Shown here one piece after another: positions 19,607 through 28,644 of a stretch of 30,203 bases of DNA. How positions within the stretch are numbered: the stretch's first letter is position 1; every line of letters starts with the position of its first letter. The DNA lies in the NCBI GenBank assembly GCA_015680685.1, contig MNCI01003715.1:715812-746014 (forward strand). Reading direction: 5' to 3'. The stretch is from Gnetum montanum (lineage: Eukaryota > Streptophyta > Gnetopsida > Gnetales > Gnetaceae). The notes below the pieces were generated by a model, which saw only the letters and a list, made by a program, of their open reading frames with translations, was not told the origin of the DNA and did not search any database. The translations under genes and the position numbers were made by a program.

Positions 19607-20541
19607 TGATGAGCATCAATGTGTTGCGTCAACAGGTCCTTTTGGACATGGCCTCATCAACGAGGCCTCATTTACGTGGTTTTGCCCTGTCAAAAAGGCT
19701 ACGTCGACGTAGCGTTTGCTACGTTGACAAGGCCCCACTGACGTAGCCTTAGAGCAAAAAACTATATATACAAGATCCTAGTCATGTTTATGGGCATTAG
19801 ATTGATAGTAGTAGCAGAGCTCTTGTAGTTTGTCTATTTGAAAGTTAGAATATTTTTCTTGAGTGCTGGTAGCAAGAGTCATTGAGTGTATGGATCTTTA
19901 TTCGAGCATTCTTGTACATGAACCACACCAGTGTGTACAGTAATAAAGACAAGCTTCTTGATAAACCTTGCAGCATTTTGTAGAGCTTAAATGTTTTATT
20001 TATGTATTCATTTTTTTATTAAATATTCAATTAATTAAGCTAAATTAGACCTTAATCAATTGAGCTAAATAGATTAAGTACATAAGTATGACTACTTCAA
20101 GCATAAACATGTATTTGCTTAGTACTCCTAGCATCGTTATTGCTTGGTGCACCTAGTAGCGTAGCACTTGGTAACCTAGCAGTGGATACGTGGGTTTAGG
20201 ATGTGTATGGAAAGTGGGACCATATTCTTATGTTAGGACTAGTTAAAATTTAGTTAGTTAATTAAATTAAATTAGTCATTCAATTACTTTATCTCTCTGT
20301 CTTTAAGCACCAAAGAACATAAAACATAAAAATGATAAAAACCATATACCTCGATTACACTTAACCATACCATGTGCATCAAAAGTGTAATTGGGAAGAC
20401 AATGAATGACCTTAAGGCAAGGTTCACTGCTTAGAAGACTAGTGCACCAAAAACTATAAAGTCCATGGAATTCGACCAAATCATGCGTGAACGCTTTGTG
20501 ATTCGTATGGTTGGGCATAGGGGTACCTCATTGCTCATCAA
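19607..20541 (+). repeat. Element 1 3' LTR (935 bp)
   Basis: Starts TGATGAGCATC, ends TTGCTCATCA. It has TATATATA at 19763, and TCTTTATT 19895-19902 paired with AATAAAGA 19942-19949. U3 includes a perfect 16-bp palindrome GCTACGTCGACGTAGC at 19698-19713. Followed by target duplication AGAGG. Confidence 0.9.
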
Positions 20542-20555
20542 GAGGTATGGATAAT
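20542..20555. other. 14-bp remnant of target DNA between Elements 1 and 2
   Basis: AGAGGTATGGATAA. The first five bases are Element 1's right target duplication. The last five (GATAA) would be the left target duplication of Element 2, whose right copy is outside the window. Confidence 0.7.
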
Positions 20556-21390
20556 GATGGGATGCGATATCGCGTACATGATATTGTGTACATGATATTG
20601 TGTCTACTGTGATATATCATCCCCCATGATATCGCGTATGCGATATCATAGTCTACTGCCAAATCTATAAATAAGAGGCGGCTCTCCTTTGTTTCTCAAT
20701 CTAGGCCTAGACCGTAGTGAAACTCTGGCAATTTTACCTCTCCAAAGATAGAATAATTTCCATGTGTCTGCAGTAGGAGCTCCAAAGTGAACGGATCTTT
20801 ATTCGAGCAAATATTGTACTTGAATACAAGTTTGTGTACAGAAATAAAGACCAACTTCTTGGATAAACCTTGCAGTGCATGGACTAAGCTAGATAGGACT
20901 TTATTTGTTATTATTTATTGTTTATCATTTACATGCTTTATTAGTTGATTAAATCTTTCTCAACCCTTCTCTCCTAGTTAAGTGCATTCAATACGACCAC
21001 TTCGAGCACGTGCATGCTTGGTGATCCAGCAACGATTAGCGTTTGGTAACCAAGGTTGCATTGGTTCAGGATGTGAACGGTAAGTGGGAAAGGATACTGA
21101 TGCTAGGTTAATTAAGGCTTAGTTAGTTAGTTAAAGTTAGTTAATTAGTCTCTTCACCCTTCACCTCATTAGCATAGGAGATAAAACAGAAAAGACATAA
21201 AAATCACATACCTCAGACTTACTTAATCATACAACCGTGACAAATACAAGTAAGTCTGGGAAGACAACGAATGATTAACCTTAAGTGTTCCATGAGGTGT
21301 GTAGGCACTTAGTCTGTAGAGTTCAACCGGATCGCACGTGTAACACTTGTATTCATATGGTTGAGTGTAGGGGCACCTTGCCACTCATCA
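20556..21390 (+). repeat. Element 2 5' LTR (835 bp)
   Basis: Starts TGATGGGATGCGATATCGCG, ends CCACTCATCA. U3 carries several GATATCGCG/GATATTGTG repeats (20563-20655). TATA box TATAAATA at 20666-20673; TCTTTATT 20796-20803 and AATAAAGA 20843-20850. Confidence 0.9.
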
Positions 21391-21410
21391 TTGGCGCTGT
21401 TTTTGGGGAT
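21391..21410 (+). promoter_or_regulatory. Primer-binding site, tRNA-Asp-like (Element 2)
   Basis: TTGGCGCTGTTTTTGGGGAT follows the LTR directly and keeps the TGGCGC start and GGGGAT end of the Athila tRNA-Asp site. Confidence 0.75.
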
Positions 21411-21534
21411 TAAGTGATTGTGCGCTAAGTAGAACATAAGAAATTATTCACATCGTTGTGAGCTTAAACGAACCCTTAGGGTTAATCATATGAAAAATTA
21501 TATAACGGTTAATCAGCACACTGAATAAGAAACA

Positions 21535-23426
21535 ATGTCTTCTTCTTCAAACAAAAGCACTTCACCACCTAGGGATCATACAAGAAACAGTCAGCAGTCT
21601 AAAACACATAACCAAAATCTGCCAGTTCCTCAATAGTATTGGGTGGTATATACTCATCCCGGTGAGTATATACCCAATTTTACCTTTATCCTTCATTAGG
21701 ATGAACAACTACGTTGGAGAGATTTGCAAGGTAACATAGTGTTACCTCCAGATCGAGTAGTCCCTGACATGCTCCTTCGTGCTCTTGCACAGATAGGCAT
21801 GACATAGCTATACGCTGAATACGTTATAGGTGATTTTGACACAAGGGATTACCATCCCACAGTAGCACAATGTTTAAGGGACTTGCGGCAGGAGAGCCAC
21901 CATAAATTGTTGAAGGGCAAAGGGGTCCTACACATCCTAAGCAAAATTGGAGATGGTGAACCACTTATAACAGGTTCTCCATCAAATGATGTTCCCCCTC
22001 CTAACAATAGTGAGGAGGTGGGGTATCAAAACCTACACTCCATGATACAAAACCCTAGTTCTGATCCCTGTGAACACCAATTGTTCATTGAGGGAACGAA
22101 AACACATGACAACGATGGGCATTCTGATCGTCATCACGATCGAGGCTATAGCCATTGAAGAGAAGGTAAGAAACATCATCATGGCGATGGTTCTGCTTCT
22201 TCTTCCCATTCATCATATCATTCACTCTCTCCTTCCACATCTGGGCGCAGTCATAAAGAGCATAACGGTGAGGATAAGGGTAAGTGAAATGAGAGACCTC
22301 GACGAGAGAGTCGAGAGAGAGGACAAGGCAGTCTAGAGAGCCTAGGCATGATAGAAGGGAAATTAGGGAACAACATAGGCCACATTGGCGTCATGAAAGA
22401 GATGATCACAATGAACTCCTACTTTCCACTTGAAGTATGCTCGACATCACAAAGGTAGTGAGAATACCAACAAGGCATCAAAAAGATAGCTGTATCAAAA
22501 GACTTGACATGAACAACATTCCATGCTTCGAAGGGGGATATAATGCTGATCCACAAGATCATTTACAGGCATTCCATGATGCCTGCGCCTTGAAAAACAT
22601 AGAAAATAAGTGGCAGAAACTAAAGTTGTTTCCTAGGACACTCATAAAGGAAGCAGAGAGTTGGTACCAGTCCTTAGAACCGGAAACCATTAGGAGATGA
22701 AGTACGATGTTAGAGTTGTTCAACGATAAATACCAAACGTACTCTAGAGTGTCTAATTTGCGTAAAAAAATCCAAGGATGGAAGCAGGGTAATCATGAAC
22801 CCTTGGATGCTACCATGGGCCACTACTACACATTGTTACATTGTTGCCCGGGCCATGGTTATGCACAATGGGATTAACTACACCACCTCGTAGATTGGCT
22901 AAGGCATGAAACTAGGAGAACCCTTGGGACATATGCCCAAGGGAGATTATCTGAGCTTAGATCCCATGAAATTCATCAATTTTTGGAGCAAGTAGCTAAA
23001 GAAGAAGGGGAGCTTCGAAAAAGAGAAAGCATGGAAGAATATAACCATGATCCTTTCGTCCGAAAGAAGGGAGTGAGATTCTGTGATGAAGAGGATGAGT
23101 CACCACTCGAAGAGTTGGTGAATAGAAAAACCTTGCTACTTCAGAAGCTAAAAACAGAAGTATCAGCTAAGGTAGATGAAATATGGAGCTCCTTAGACAA
23201 TAAAATTGAAACTATCCTAAAGATTGTAGAGGAATCTAAGGAGGAACGAAGTAGTGAAAAGGACAAGAAGAAGCGGAGAGATTCAGGCCATGCATGTGAC
23301 AAGGGTAAGGGAAAAATAAATATCTCTGATGAGGTTATGGATTCAGATATAGAAAATGACGATGGATGTAAGATCTGCCAATATGACCATCCTAAGGGAT
23401 GTTGTCCAATCATCTCACATCTATAG
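21535..23426 (+). pseudogene. gag: Gag polyprotein, Element 2 (decayed)
   Basis: The start at ATG 21535 (MSSSSNKSTSPPRD) opens the frame that continues into HPGEYIPNFTFILH and DTRDYHPTVAQCLRDL, with stops at a few sites. A frameshift near 22320 follows a serine/histidine-rich stretch. From 22437 the core reads FEGGYNADPQDHLQAFHDA and KLKLFPRTLIKEAESWY, the plant retrotransposon gag signature. From 22983 an open 147-codon segment is strongly charged and helical (KEEGELRKRESMEEYN). It ends in CKICQYDHPKGCC, a C-x2-C-x3-H-x3-C zinc-knuckle-like site. It is better preserved than the gag of Element 1: it keeps W and Q codons (GWKQG) where Element 1 has stops, but it has stops at other W and Q codons. 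Confidence 0.85.
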
Positions 23427-24160
23427 GAGTCTGGGGTGTATGCACTCAACTCGAGACTTAACAGATGGCAGGCACCCTGAAGGTTACCTTATCCCCAAGG
23501 TAACCTAAGGCAGTTCCACCAACCGTTAACATACTATCCAAGTGGAAATTTGCCACAACCTATTGGGCAACATCAGCAGTGGCAACACCCACAGTCATAC
23601 GGGATGCCACCGCCTAGGCAACAGTACCATTACCAGCAACTAGACCCATATGGCTATTACATGCAGTAGCTGATTTCTCCAGGTGACTCCATGGGTCACA
23701 TAACTCCACAATGTCACTACCAAGTTCAGGAGTATTTTAGAAGGACTCCTTCTCCTCCGGGAGATATACCATAGACCTACCATCCTCTGAATCTATCCAC
23801 CACTCTTACGCCAGTAGTTCCACTACCTCCCGCTCCAACAATGCAAGGGGAACTCCCCACTCAACCTCAACAACATAATGCGACGAGAGTTGTAAACCTT
23901 CAACCCGCTACTGGTTCTGACAACCGCAAGAAGAGAAGACCTTTCTTCAAAACCAAAAGCCCAAACAAGCTCTCACAACCACAAGCAGTTGAGTCTGTGT
24001 ATGCTCCTCCAACACATAAGGCTTCGGAGCTCCCTTCAAACCAATACCAAAGCTCAACGCATACGGTTATGTTAACACATACTGTAACTAACTGGATCAA
24101 GGTAGGCCACCTTCCTATAAAACTATCTAACCTTGGAAGTCCCTTAATCTACCTCTAAGT
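23427..24160 (+). pseudogene. Q/P-rich linker, Element 2 gag-protease
   Basis: A low-complexity region (HQQWQHPQSYGMPPPRQQ, YHYQQLDPYGYYMQ) with a few stops, in the gag frame, ending in the open 23841-24158 segment with a basic patch (NRKKRRPFFKTKSP). This is a natural hinge between gag and protease. No domain is recognised. Confidence 0.6.
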
Positions 24161-24480
24161 CGCTGGGAATGAACCTCATAAGGCTCTTCTTGACTCAGGT
24201 TCCAGAGTCAACTTAATTTCACGAGCAATGTATCAAGCCTAGAACCTATCGCCACTCAAGAAGAGAAACATTCAACTAGAGCTAGTTGACCAGTCCATCA
24301 CCATTCCCTTGGGATTGGTGGAGGACATTGTTACCACTATGTGTGGTTGGTCATACCCAGCCAATTTCCTGGTGATAGAAGTCAACAACAACAAAGGGGA
24401 CTTCCCAATTATAATGGGAAGGGCATAGCTGAGTACAGTAGATGCATGCCTAGGAATCCACGATCTTTCCTTGGAAATAT
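24161..24480 (+). pseudogene. Aspartic protease, Element 2
   Basis: Reads KALLDSGSRVNLISRAMYQ with the catalytic D-S-G intact, then LELVDQSITIPLGLVEDIVT and GDFPIIMGRA. In-frame stops fall in MYQA-x-NLS and GRA-x-LST. In the latter Element 1 still has the W codon (TGG), here TAG. It is the last enzyme domain of this element. Confidence 0.85.
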
Positions 24481-24495
24481 CTAAGGTAAACATTT

Positions 24496-24879
24496 ATGGA
24501 AAGATGCATCACATACAGTGACTCAGAGGGTGATGACATGGAGGAATGCTCAGAATTTCCTGCATGTAACCGGTGTGCACCAGAGGATAACATACAAAGG
24601 TGCCTGTATGCAGCAACCACACAACAAGAGAACATCCAATGGTTGACAACTGATCAAGACAGCAGCCCACCAACATGCATAGAACGAACTAAGGGAACAA
24701 CCTGCACCCACAATGAAAGCATATATACATTGGAGTATGAGCATCGCCAACTTCCACCCCTTAACTTGAAAACATCAATCAGGAGAAGTTGGACACTTTT
24801 AATAAATTCAAACAGGCGCTCATTATTTCGAATCTCTTCCTTTCCTTTCAGTCATGGGGGAGATGGCCACCTATGCTAA
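24496..24879 (+). pseudogene. Post-protease segment fused to 3' region (deletion scar)
   Basis: An open 127-codon frame. Its first part (CLYAATTQQENIQWLTT, then NESIYTLEYEHRQL) is the homologue of Element 1's protease-RT linker at 10252. From about 24770 on the sequence no longer matches pol, and by 24850 it is the 3' UTR (GGGAGATGGCCACC). The frame staying open across the scar is probably chance. It marks where RT, RNase H and integrase were lost. Confidence 0.65.
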
Positions 24880-25021
24880 TCATTTGGGACCCTCAGTTTT
24901 TTTTAAGTTTTTTTTTTACACATGTTTGTCTTACACATTTTTGTTTTACATATTTTTGTTTTACAAATTTCTTTAACTTTTTTTATTTTTTTTTTACAAC
25001 ATCATTCATACTTTTCCATTT

Positions 25022-25025
<4 letters not shown>

Positions 25026-25054
<29 letters not shown>
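25026..25054. repeat. (TG)14 microsatellite
   Basis: An uninterrupted TG run of about 29 bases in the 3' region of Element 2, embedded in T-rich sequence. The pre-existing T/G-rich flank probably seeded it. Confidence 0.95.
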
Positions 25055-25057
<3 letters not shown>

Positions 25058-26400
25058 CCATCTTGTTAAGTTTGTCACCCAATAAGTGTTCTTAATGATG
25101 GTATGAACTATTTTTATATTGATTGCTAATGTTTGGTTTTTACCTTTAAGTTATGATGTTGATACTAAGGTATGGTTCTTTTGATATGATAGGCAATGAG
25201 TTCACTTCATCCATACATCCACAAATTTTTATGGTCTCTCTCAGCTTGGAAATGTATAGTTCCTTTCTAAATTAGAACTATAATGAATCGGTGACTGGGC
25301 ATTTCTCAAACTAAGGAAGGACTCAAGGATTGAAAAGGGTGTGGCTTCAAGGAAACTTGATGCATTTTTGTTGGCTATTCTCTTGGGTGCTTGGATGTTT
25401 TCTTCTTGAGTTTCTTACCGTTTTGACGTTACCCAATCATCGAGAAGCTAAGCTCATAAAAATAACAAAGTCTTTGCATGGTGTGGTTCTCACGTATAAA
25501 CACATAAAAAAAAGAGAAAGTGAGAATTCAAAGCACATCCCTTAGATGAAATAATCATTCAGGCTACAAGCACTAGTTATGGAACTCAAATAAAAATGTT
25601 CCCTCTAACTATGGCCCTTCTCACTCCCCATTCTCTCCTCCTTGTTTCGTTGAAATGGTGGTGGCTCTTGGGTGAAGGCATTCTTGTTACTTCAAGGGAT
25701 GGATTGGCCAAATGCATTAATGCGAAGTCACTGGATGTGGTTTGTTTGAGGCTGAACTTGGAATGGGATCTACTAAGTCACATTAACCATGCACTACACA
25801 AGGGGCTGTACACCACCTTGTTCTTGGGATTCCATTCCATTCTCTTCTCTCCTTTGTTCACCTCATTGTCAGTTATATCATTAGTGTATATTTTGGTTGA
25901 CGCATTGTTTTCTTTTTGGTAAATTCTTGTGGTTAAGACTTTAACTCTTGTTCCAAATGACATTCCCAGAGCCTATGGACTCTTTAAATATGGGTTTGTC
26001 AAGGCATTAAGGGCATGCACCTGCTTTGGGGAGGACCCACTGACATTCCTATTTGGTGCACCAGTTAAATTCTTTCCCTTAACATTTTTGCAATCCACTT
26101 TGTTTTGTTCATTTCCATCTTGACATCCATTTCATCGACATTATAGTTTTCTCTTTTTCTCCATCTTTCTTGTTCTTTATTCTTTCTCCATTCTATCGCT
26201 ACCGGAGGTTCACTTTTAGTCATGGGGGTTCGGACCCAAATTTTTTCAATTTTCTCCTAACCCCTACACCTTTGGTAGTCACCACTATGATATCTCTAGA
26301 TCCGTATCAGCCATACCACAACTTAGCCAATGGACCTTTCACTGAAGCAAGGTATCAACTACATTGTGATTCATTTACCCTTGCTAATATTAAGACTATG

Positions 26401-26600
26401 TTGTGTGTGCAGATGGCAATCATGAAATAAGGGATTAGATCTGGAAAGAATACTTGGAATGGAGCAGTGCTAAAGCAACTATGCAAGGAGCAAGATCGAT
26501 GGCACGCTTATGGATGGGCAACAAAAGGTGTAATCTTGGTGTTGGCAGTAGCAAAACTTCTTTCTCTCTCTCTCTTTCTCAACTACCAAATAAGGCCTAA
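26401..26600 (+). pseudogene. Degenerate copy of small 3' ORF (Element 2)
   Basis: After TGTTGTGTGTGCAG comes ATG 26413 (MAIMK, then a stop). In a shifted frame the homologue of the Element 3 peptide follows (EYLEWSSAKATMQGARSM). It is disrupted by a stop and indels, compared with the open copy in Element 3 (28645-28830, minus). Its role is unknown. Confidence 0.5.
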
Positions 26601-26767
26601 TGTCAAATGTATAAAGTGTTCACTCTTGTTGTCATGAACACCAGTTTTGTCTTGTCTTGTAATGATGATCCGTTCACATGTCATCCCATTCACCATTAGT
26701 TCCATTCAGTCAATAATCCCATACCTTCCCAATATTTTGTAAGGAACTCGAGGACGAGTTTTTATTC

Positions 26768-26780
26768 AGTCATGGGGGTA
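26768..26780 (+). promoter_or_regulatory. Polypurine tract, Element 2
   Basis: AGTCATGGGGGTA directly before the 3' LTR (TGATGGGATG). It would prime plus-strand synthesis. Confidence 0.75.
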
Positions 26781-27557
26781 TGATGGGATGTGATATCGCG
26801 TACGTGATACGCGATATCGCGTCTGCGGCGATATCGCATCCCCTGTGATGTCGCATACACGATATCGCATCATCCCCTGCAATATCACATATGTAATATC
26901 GCGGTCCACCACCAAATCTATAAATAAGAGGTGACTCTCCCTTATTTCTCAATCTAGGCCTAAACCGTAGCGAAACTCTAGCAGTTTTACCTCTCCAGAG
27001 ATAGAATAATTTCCATGTGCCTGCAGTAGGAGCTCCAAAGTGAACGAATCTTTATTTGAGCAAATATTGTACCTGAACACAAGTTTGTGTATGGAAATAA
27101 AGACGAACTTCTTGGATAAACCTTGCAGTGCATGGACTAAGCTAAATAGGACTTTATTTACTGTTATTTATTGTTTATCATTTACATTCTTTATTAGTTG
27201 ATTAAATCTTTCTCAACCCTTCTCTCCTAGTTAAGTGCATTTAGTACAACCACTTCGAGCACATGTGTTACGCTTGGTGATCCCAGCAACAATTAGCATT
27301 TGGTAACCAAGGTTGTATTGGTTCAAGGTGTGAAGGGTAAGTGGGAACGGATACTGATGCTAGGTTAATTAAGGCTTAGTTAGTTAGTTAAAGTTAGTTA
27401 ATTAGTCTTTTCACCCTTCACCTCATTAGCATAGGAGATAAAACAGAAAAGACATAAAAATCACATACCTCAGACTTACTTAATCATACAACCATGAAAA
27501 ATACAAGTAAATCTGGGAAGACAACGAATGATTAACCTTAAGTGTTCCATGAGGCGT
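26781..27557 (+). repeat. Element 2 3' LTR, first 777 bp, interrupted
   Basis: Starts TGATGGGATGTGATATCGCG. Its U3 array of GATATCGC-type palindromes is about 30 bp longer than in the 5' LTR. TATA box 26919-26926; TCTTTATT 27049-27056 and AATAAAGA 27096-27103. It stops at 27557 at a place corresponding to 21300 of the 5' LTR. The remaining ~90 bp should reappear beyond Element 3. Confidence 0.9.
27553..27557. repeat. Presumed target site duplication GGCGT of Element 3
   Basis: GGCGT immediately precedes Element 3's LTR end. The 5' LTR of Element 2 has GGTGT at the matching place, so the duplicate copy is expected on the far side of Element 3, outside the window. Confidence 0.6.
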
Positions 27558-28469
27558 TGATGAGTGGCGAGGTACCCCTACACTCAACCATATGAAACAA
27601 GCGTAGCACACGTGATCTGGTCAAACTCCATAGACTAAATGCCTACACGCCCCATGGAACACTTGGGGTTAATCATTCGTTGTCTTCCCAGACTTACTTG
27701 TGTTTGTCACGGTGTATGGTTAAGTCTGAGGTACATGATTTTTATAGTTTTTAAATGTTTTTCTCCTATGCTATTGAAGTGAAGGGTTGAGAAACTAACT
27801 AACTCTAACTAATGACTAAGTCTAAATTAACTAGCATCAGCATTCGTTCCCACTTACCGTACACACCCTAAACTATGCAACTGTGGCTACCAAACGCTAA
27901 TCGTTACTGGGATCACCACACATAACGCACGTGCTCAAAGTGGTCGTACTAAGGCACTTAACTAGCCTAAATGTAATGAGCAGCTGATTCCTTGACTAGC
28001 CGTACACATCCTTAGATGCTCGTAATCAAGTAGTACTCATTCTGCATTCTAAGAGTTGAGGGTGAGAGAATCTAATCACGATGAGTAGCCGATTCCTTGA
28101 TTAGCTGTACACATTCGTCAATGCTCGTAATCAAGTCGTATTCATGCCACGCTAATGCAAGTAATAAATAACAGATAAGAAATAACATGTAATAAAATCC
28201 TATTCCATGCATTGTAAGGTTTATCCACAAAGCTTGTCTTTATTACCATACACAACTTGCATTCAGGTACAAAGCTGCTCGAATAAAGATCCGTTCACTT
28301 GGGGACTCCTACTGCGGGCACATGGAAAATATTGTATCTCTGGAGTGATCAATCTACCAGAGTTTCTCTACTTTTAGCCTAGGATGGGAAATAAGGGGAG
28401 TGCCACATATTATTTATAGATTTGGTGGCGGACCGTGATATCGCGGCTTGTGCATATCACGTCTCATCA
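27558..28469 (-). repeat. Element 3 3' LTR (912 bp), chimeric
   Basis: On the minus strand it starts TGATGAGACGTGATATG and ends GCCACTCATCA. TATAAATA at 28418-28411, TCTTTATT 28289-28282 and AATAAAGA 28244-28237. The U5-proximal part resembles Element 2, while 27976-28150 resembles the solo LTR at 8918 (GAATGAGTACGACTT, ACGAGCAT). That segment is present twice with a 105-bp period. Confidence 0.88.
27976..28150 (-). repeat. 105-bp tandem duplication inside Element 3 LTR
   Basis: About 70 bp beginning ATGAGYAGCYGATTCCTTGA occurs at 27976 and 28081. Each copy contains GCTCGTAATCAAGT. Between the copies is a 36-bp remainder, AGAGTTGAGGGTGAGAGAAT and neighbours. Confidence 0.8.
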
Positions 28470-28482
28470 TACCCCCATGACT
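28470..28482 (-). promoter_or_regulatory. Polypurine tract, Element 3
   Basis: On the minus strand AGTCATGGGGGTA directly precedes the LTR, identical to the tract of Element 2. Confidence 0.75.
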
Positions 28483-28644
28483 GAATGAAAATTCATCCTC
28501 GAGTTCCTTACAATAATATCGGGAAGGTATAGAATTATTGAGGGGAATGGAACTAATGGGATGACATGTGAACGGATCATCATTACAAGACTTGACAAGA
28601 CTGGTGTTCATGACAACAAGGGTGAACACCTTATTACAATGACA

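Larger units (their letters stand above)
18692..19926 (+). repeat. 1.24-kb tandem duplication, copy B
   Basis: Second copy, beginning at GAATGAGACCC right after the N. It contains the accessory ORF tail in an open frame (18771-19283), the purine tract and the LTR start, and it runs on into the complete 3' LTR. Confidence 0.9.
5283..20541 (+). mobile_element. Element 1: full-length Athila-like Ty3/gypsy retrotransposon
   Basis: A 15.3-kb element bounded by LTRs that start TGATGA and end CTCATCA, with a perfect 5-bp target duplication AGAGG at 5278-5282 and 20542-20546. The order is LTR, tRNA-Asp-like primer site, gag, protease, RT, RNase H, integrase, long 3' region with an accessory ORF, purine-rich tract, LTR. 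The gene order with integrase after RNase H defines Ty3/gypsy. The FMDDFS active-site box, the primer site and the long 3' region with an extra ORF suit the Athila/Tat group. All genes carry stops and frameshifts. An alignable stretch of the two LTRs differs by roughly 10 percent by eye, so the insertion is old. It contains a nested solo LTR (8918-9816) and a 1.24-kb tandem duplication (17454-19926). Confidence 0.9.
24840..26780 (+). other. 3' untranslated region of Element 2
   Basis: Homologous to 13330-14530 (Element 1) and inverted to 28470-30203 (Element 3). It holds poly(T) stretches, the (TG)n repeat and, near its end, the short 26170-26430 frame. The PPT-like word AGTCATGGGGG occurs at about 24849, 26217 and 26768. 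Confidence 0.75.
20556..27557 (+). mobile_element. Element 2: Athila-related, gag-protease only, 3' LTR interrupted
   Basis: A 7-kb element: 5' LTR 20556-21390, primer site, gag, protease, a short post-protease segment, 3' region, purine tract and 3' LTR from 26781. The 3' LTR is broken at 27557 by Element 3. RT, RNase H and integrase are missing: after about 24770 the sequence passes directly to the pol-end/3' UTR homologue of Element 1 position 13330. It would depend on another element's enzymes. The two LTRs differ by about 8 percent over an alignable stretch, mostly transitions. Confidence 0.88.

Noticed and set aside
20563-20655. GATATCGC repeats as a satellite or CRISPR-like array
   Set aside because: They are short, irregular and always inside LTR U3 regions; there are no regular spacers.
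22070-22336. 88-codon + frame overlapping gag
   Set aside because: It is the +1 frame over the serine/histidine-rich gag segment; the gag frame has the homology to Element 1.
24789-25085. 98-codon open frame rich in F and containing CVCVCVC
   Set aside because: It translates poly(T) and the (TG)n microsatellite in the 3' untranslated region; no conservation in Elements 1 or 3.
25596-25922. 108-codon open frame in Element 2 3' region, and overlapping frames at 25778-25963 (-) and 29296-29496 (+)
   Set aside because: The homologous DNA in Elements 1 and 3 is not open in the same frame; the opposite-strand frames are shadows of the same block.
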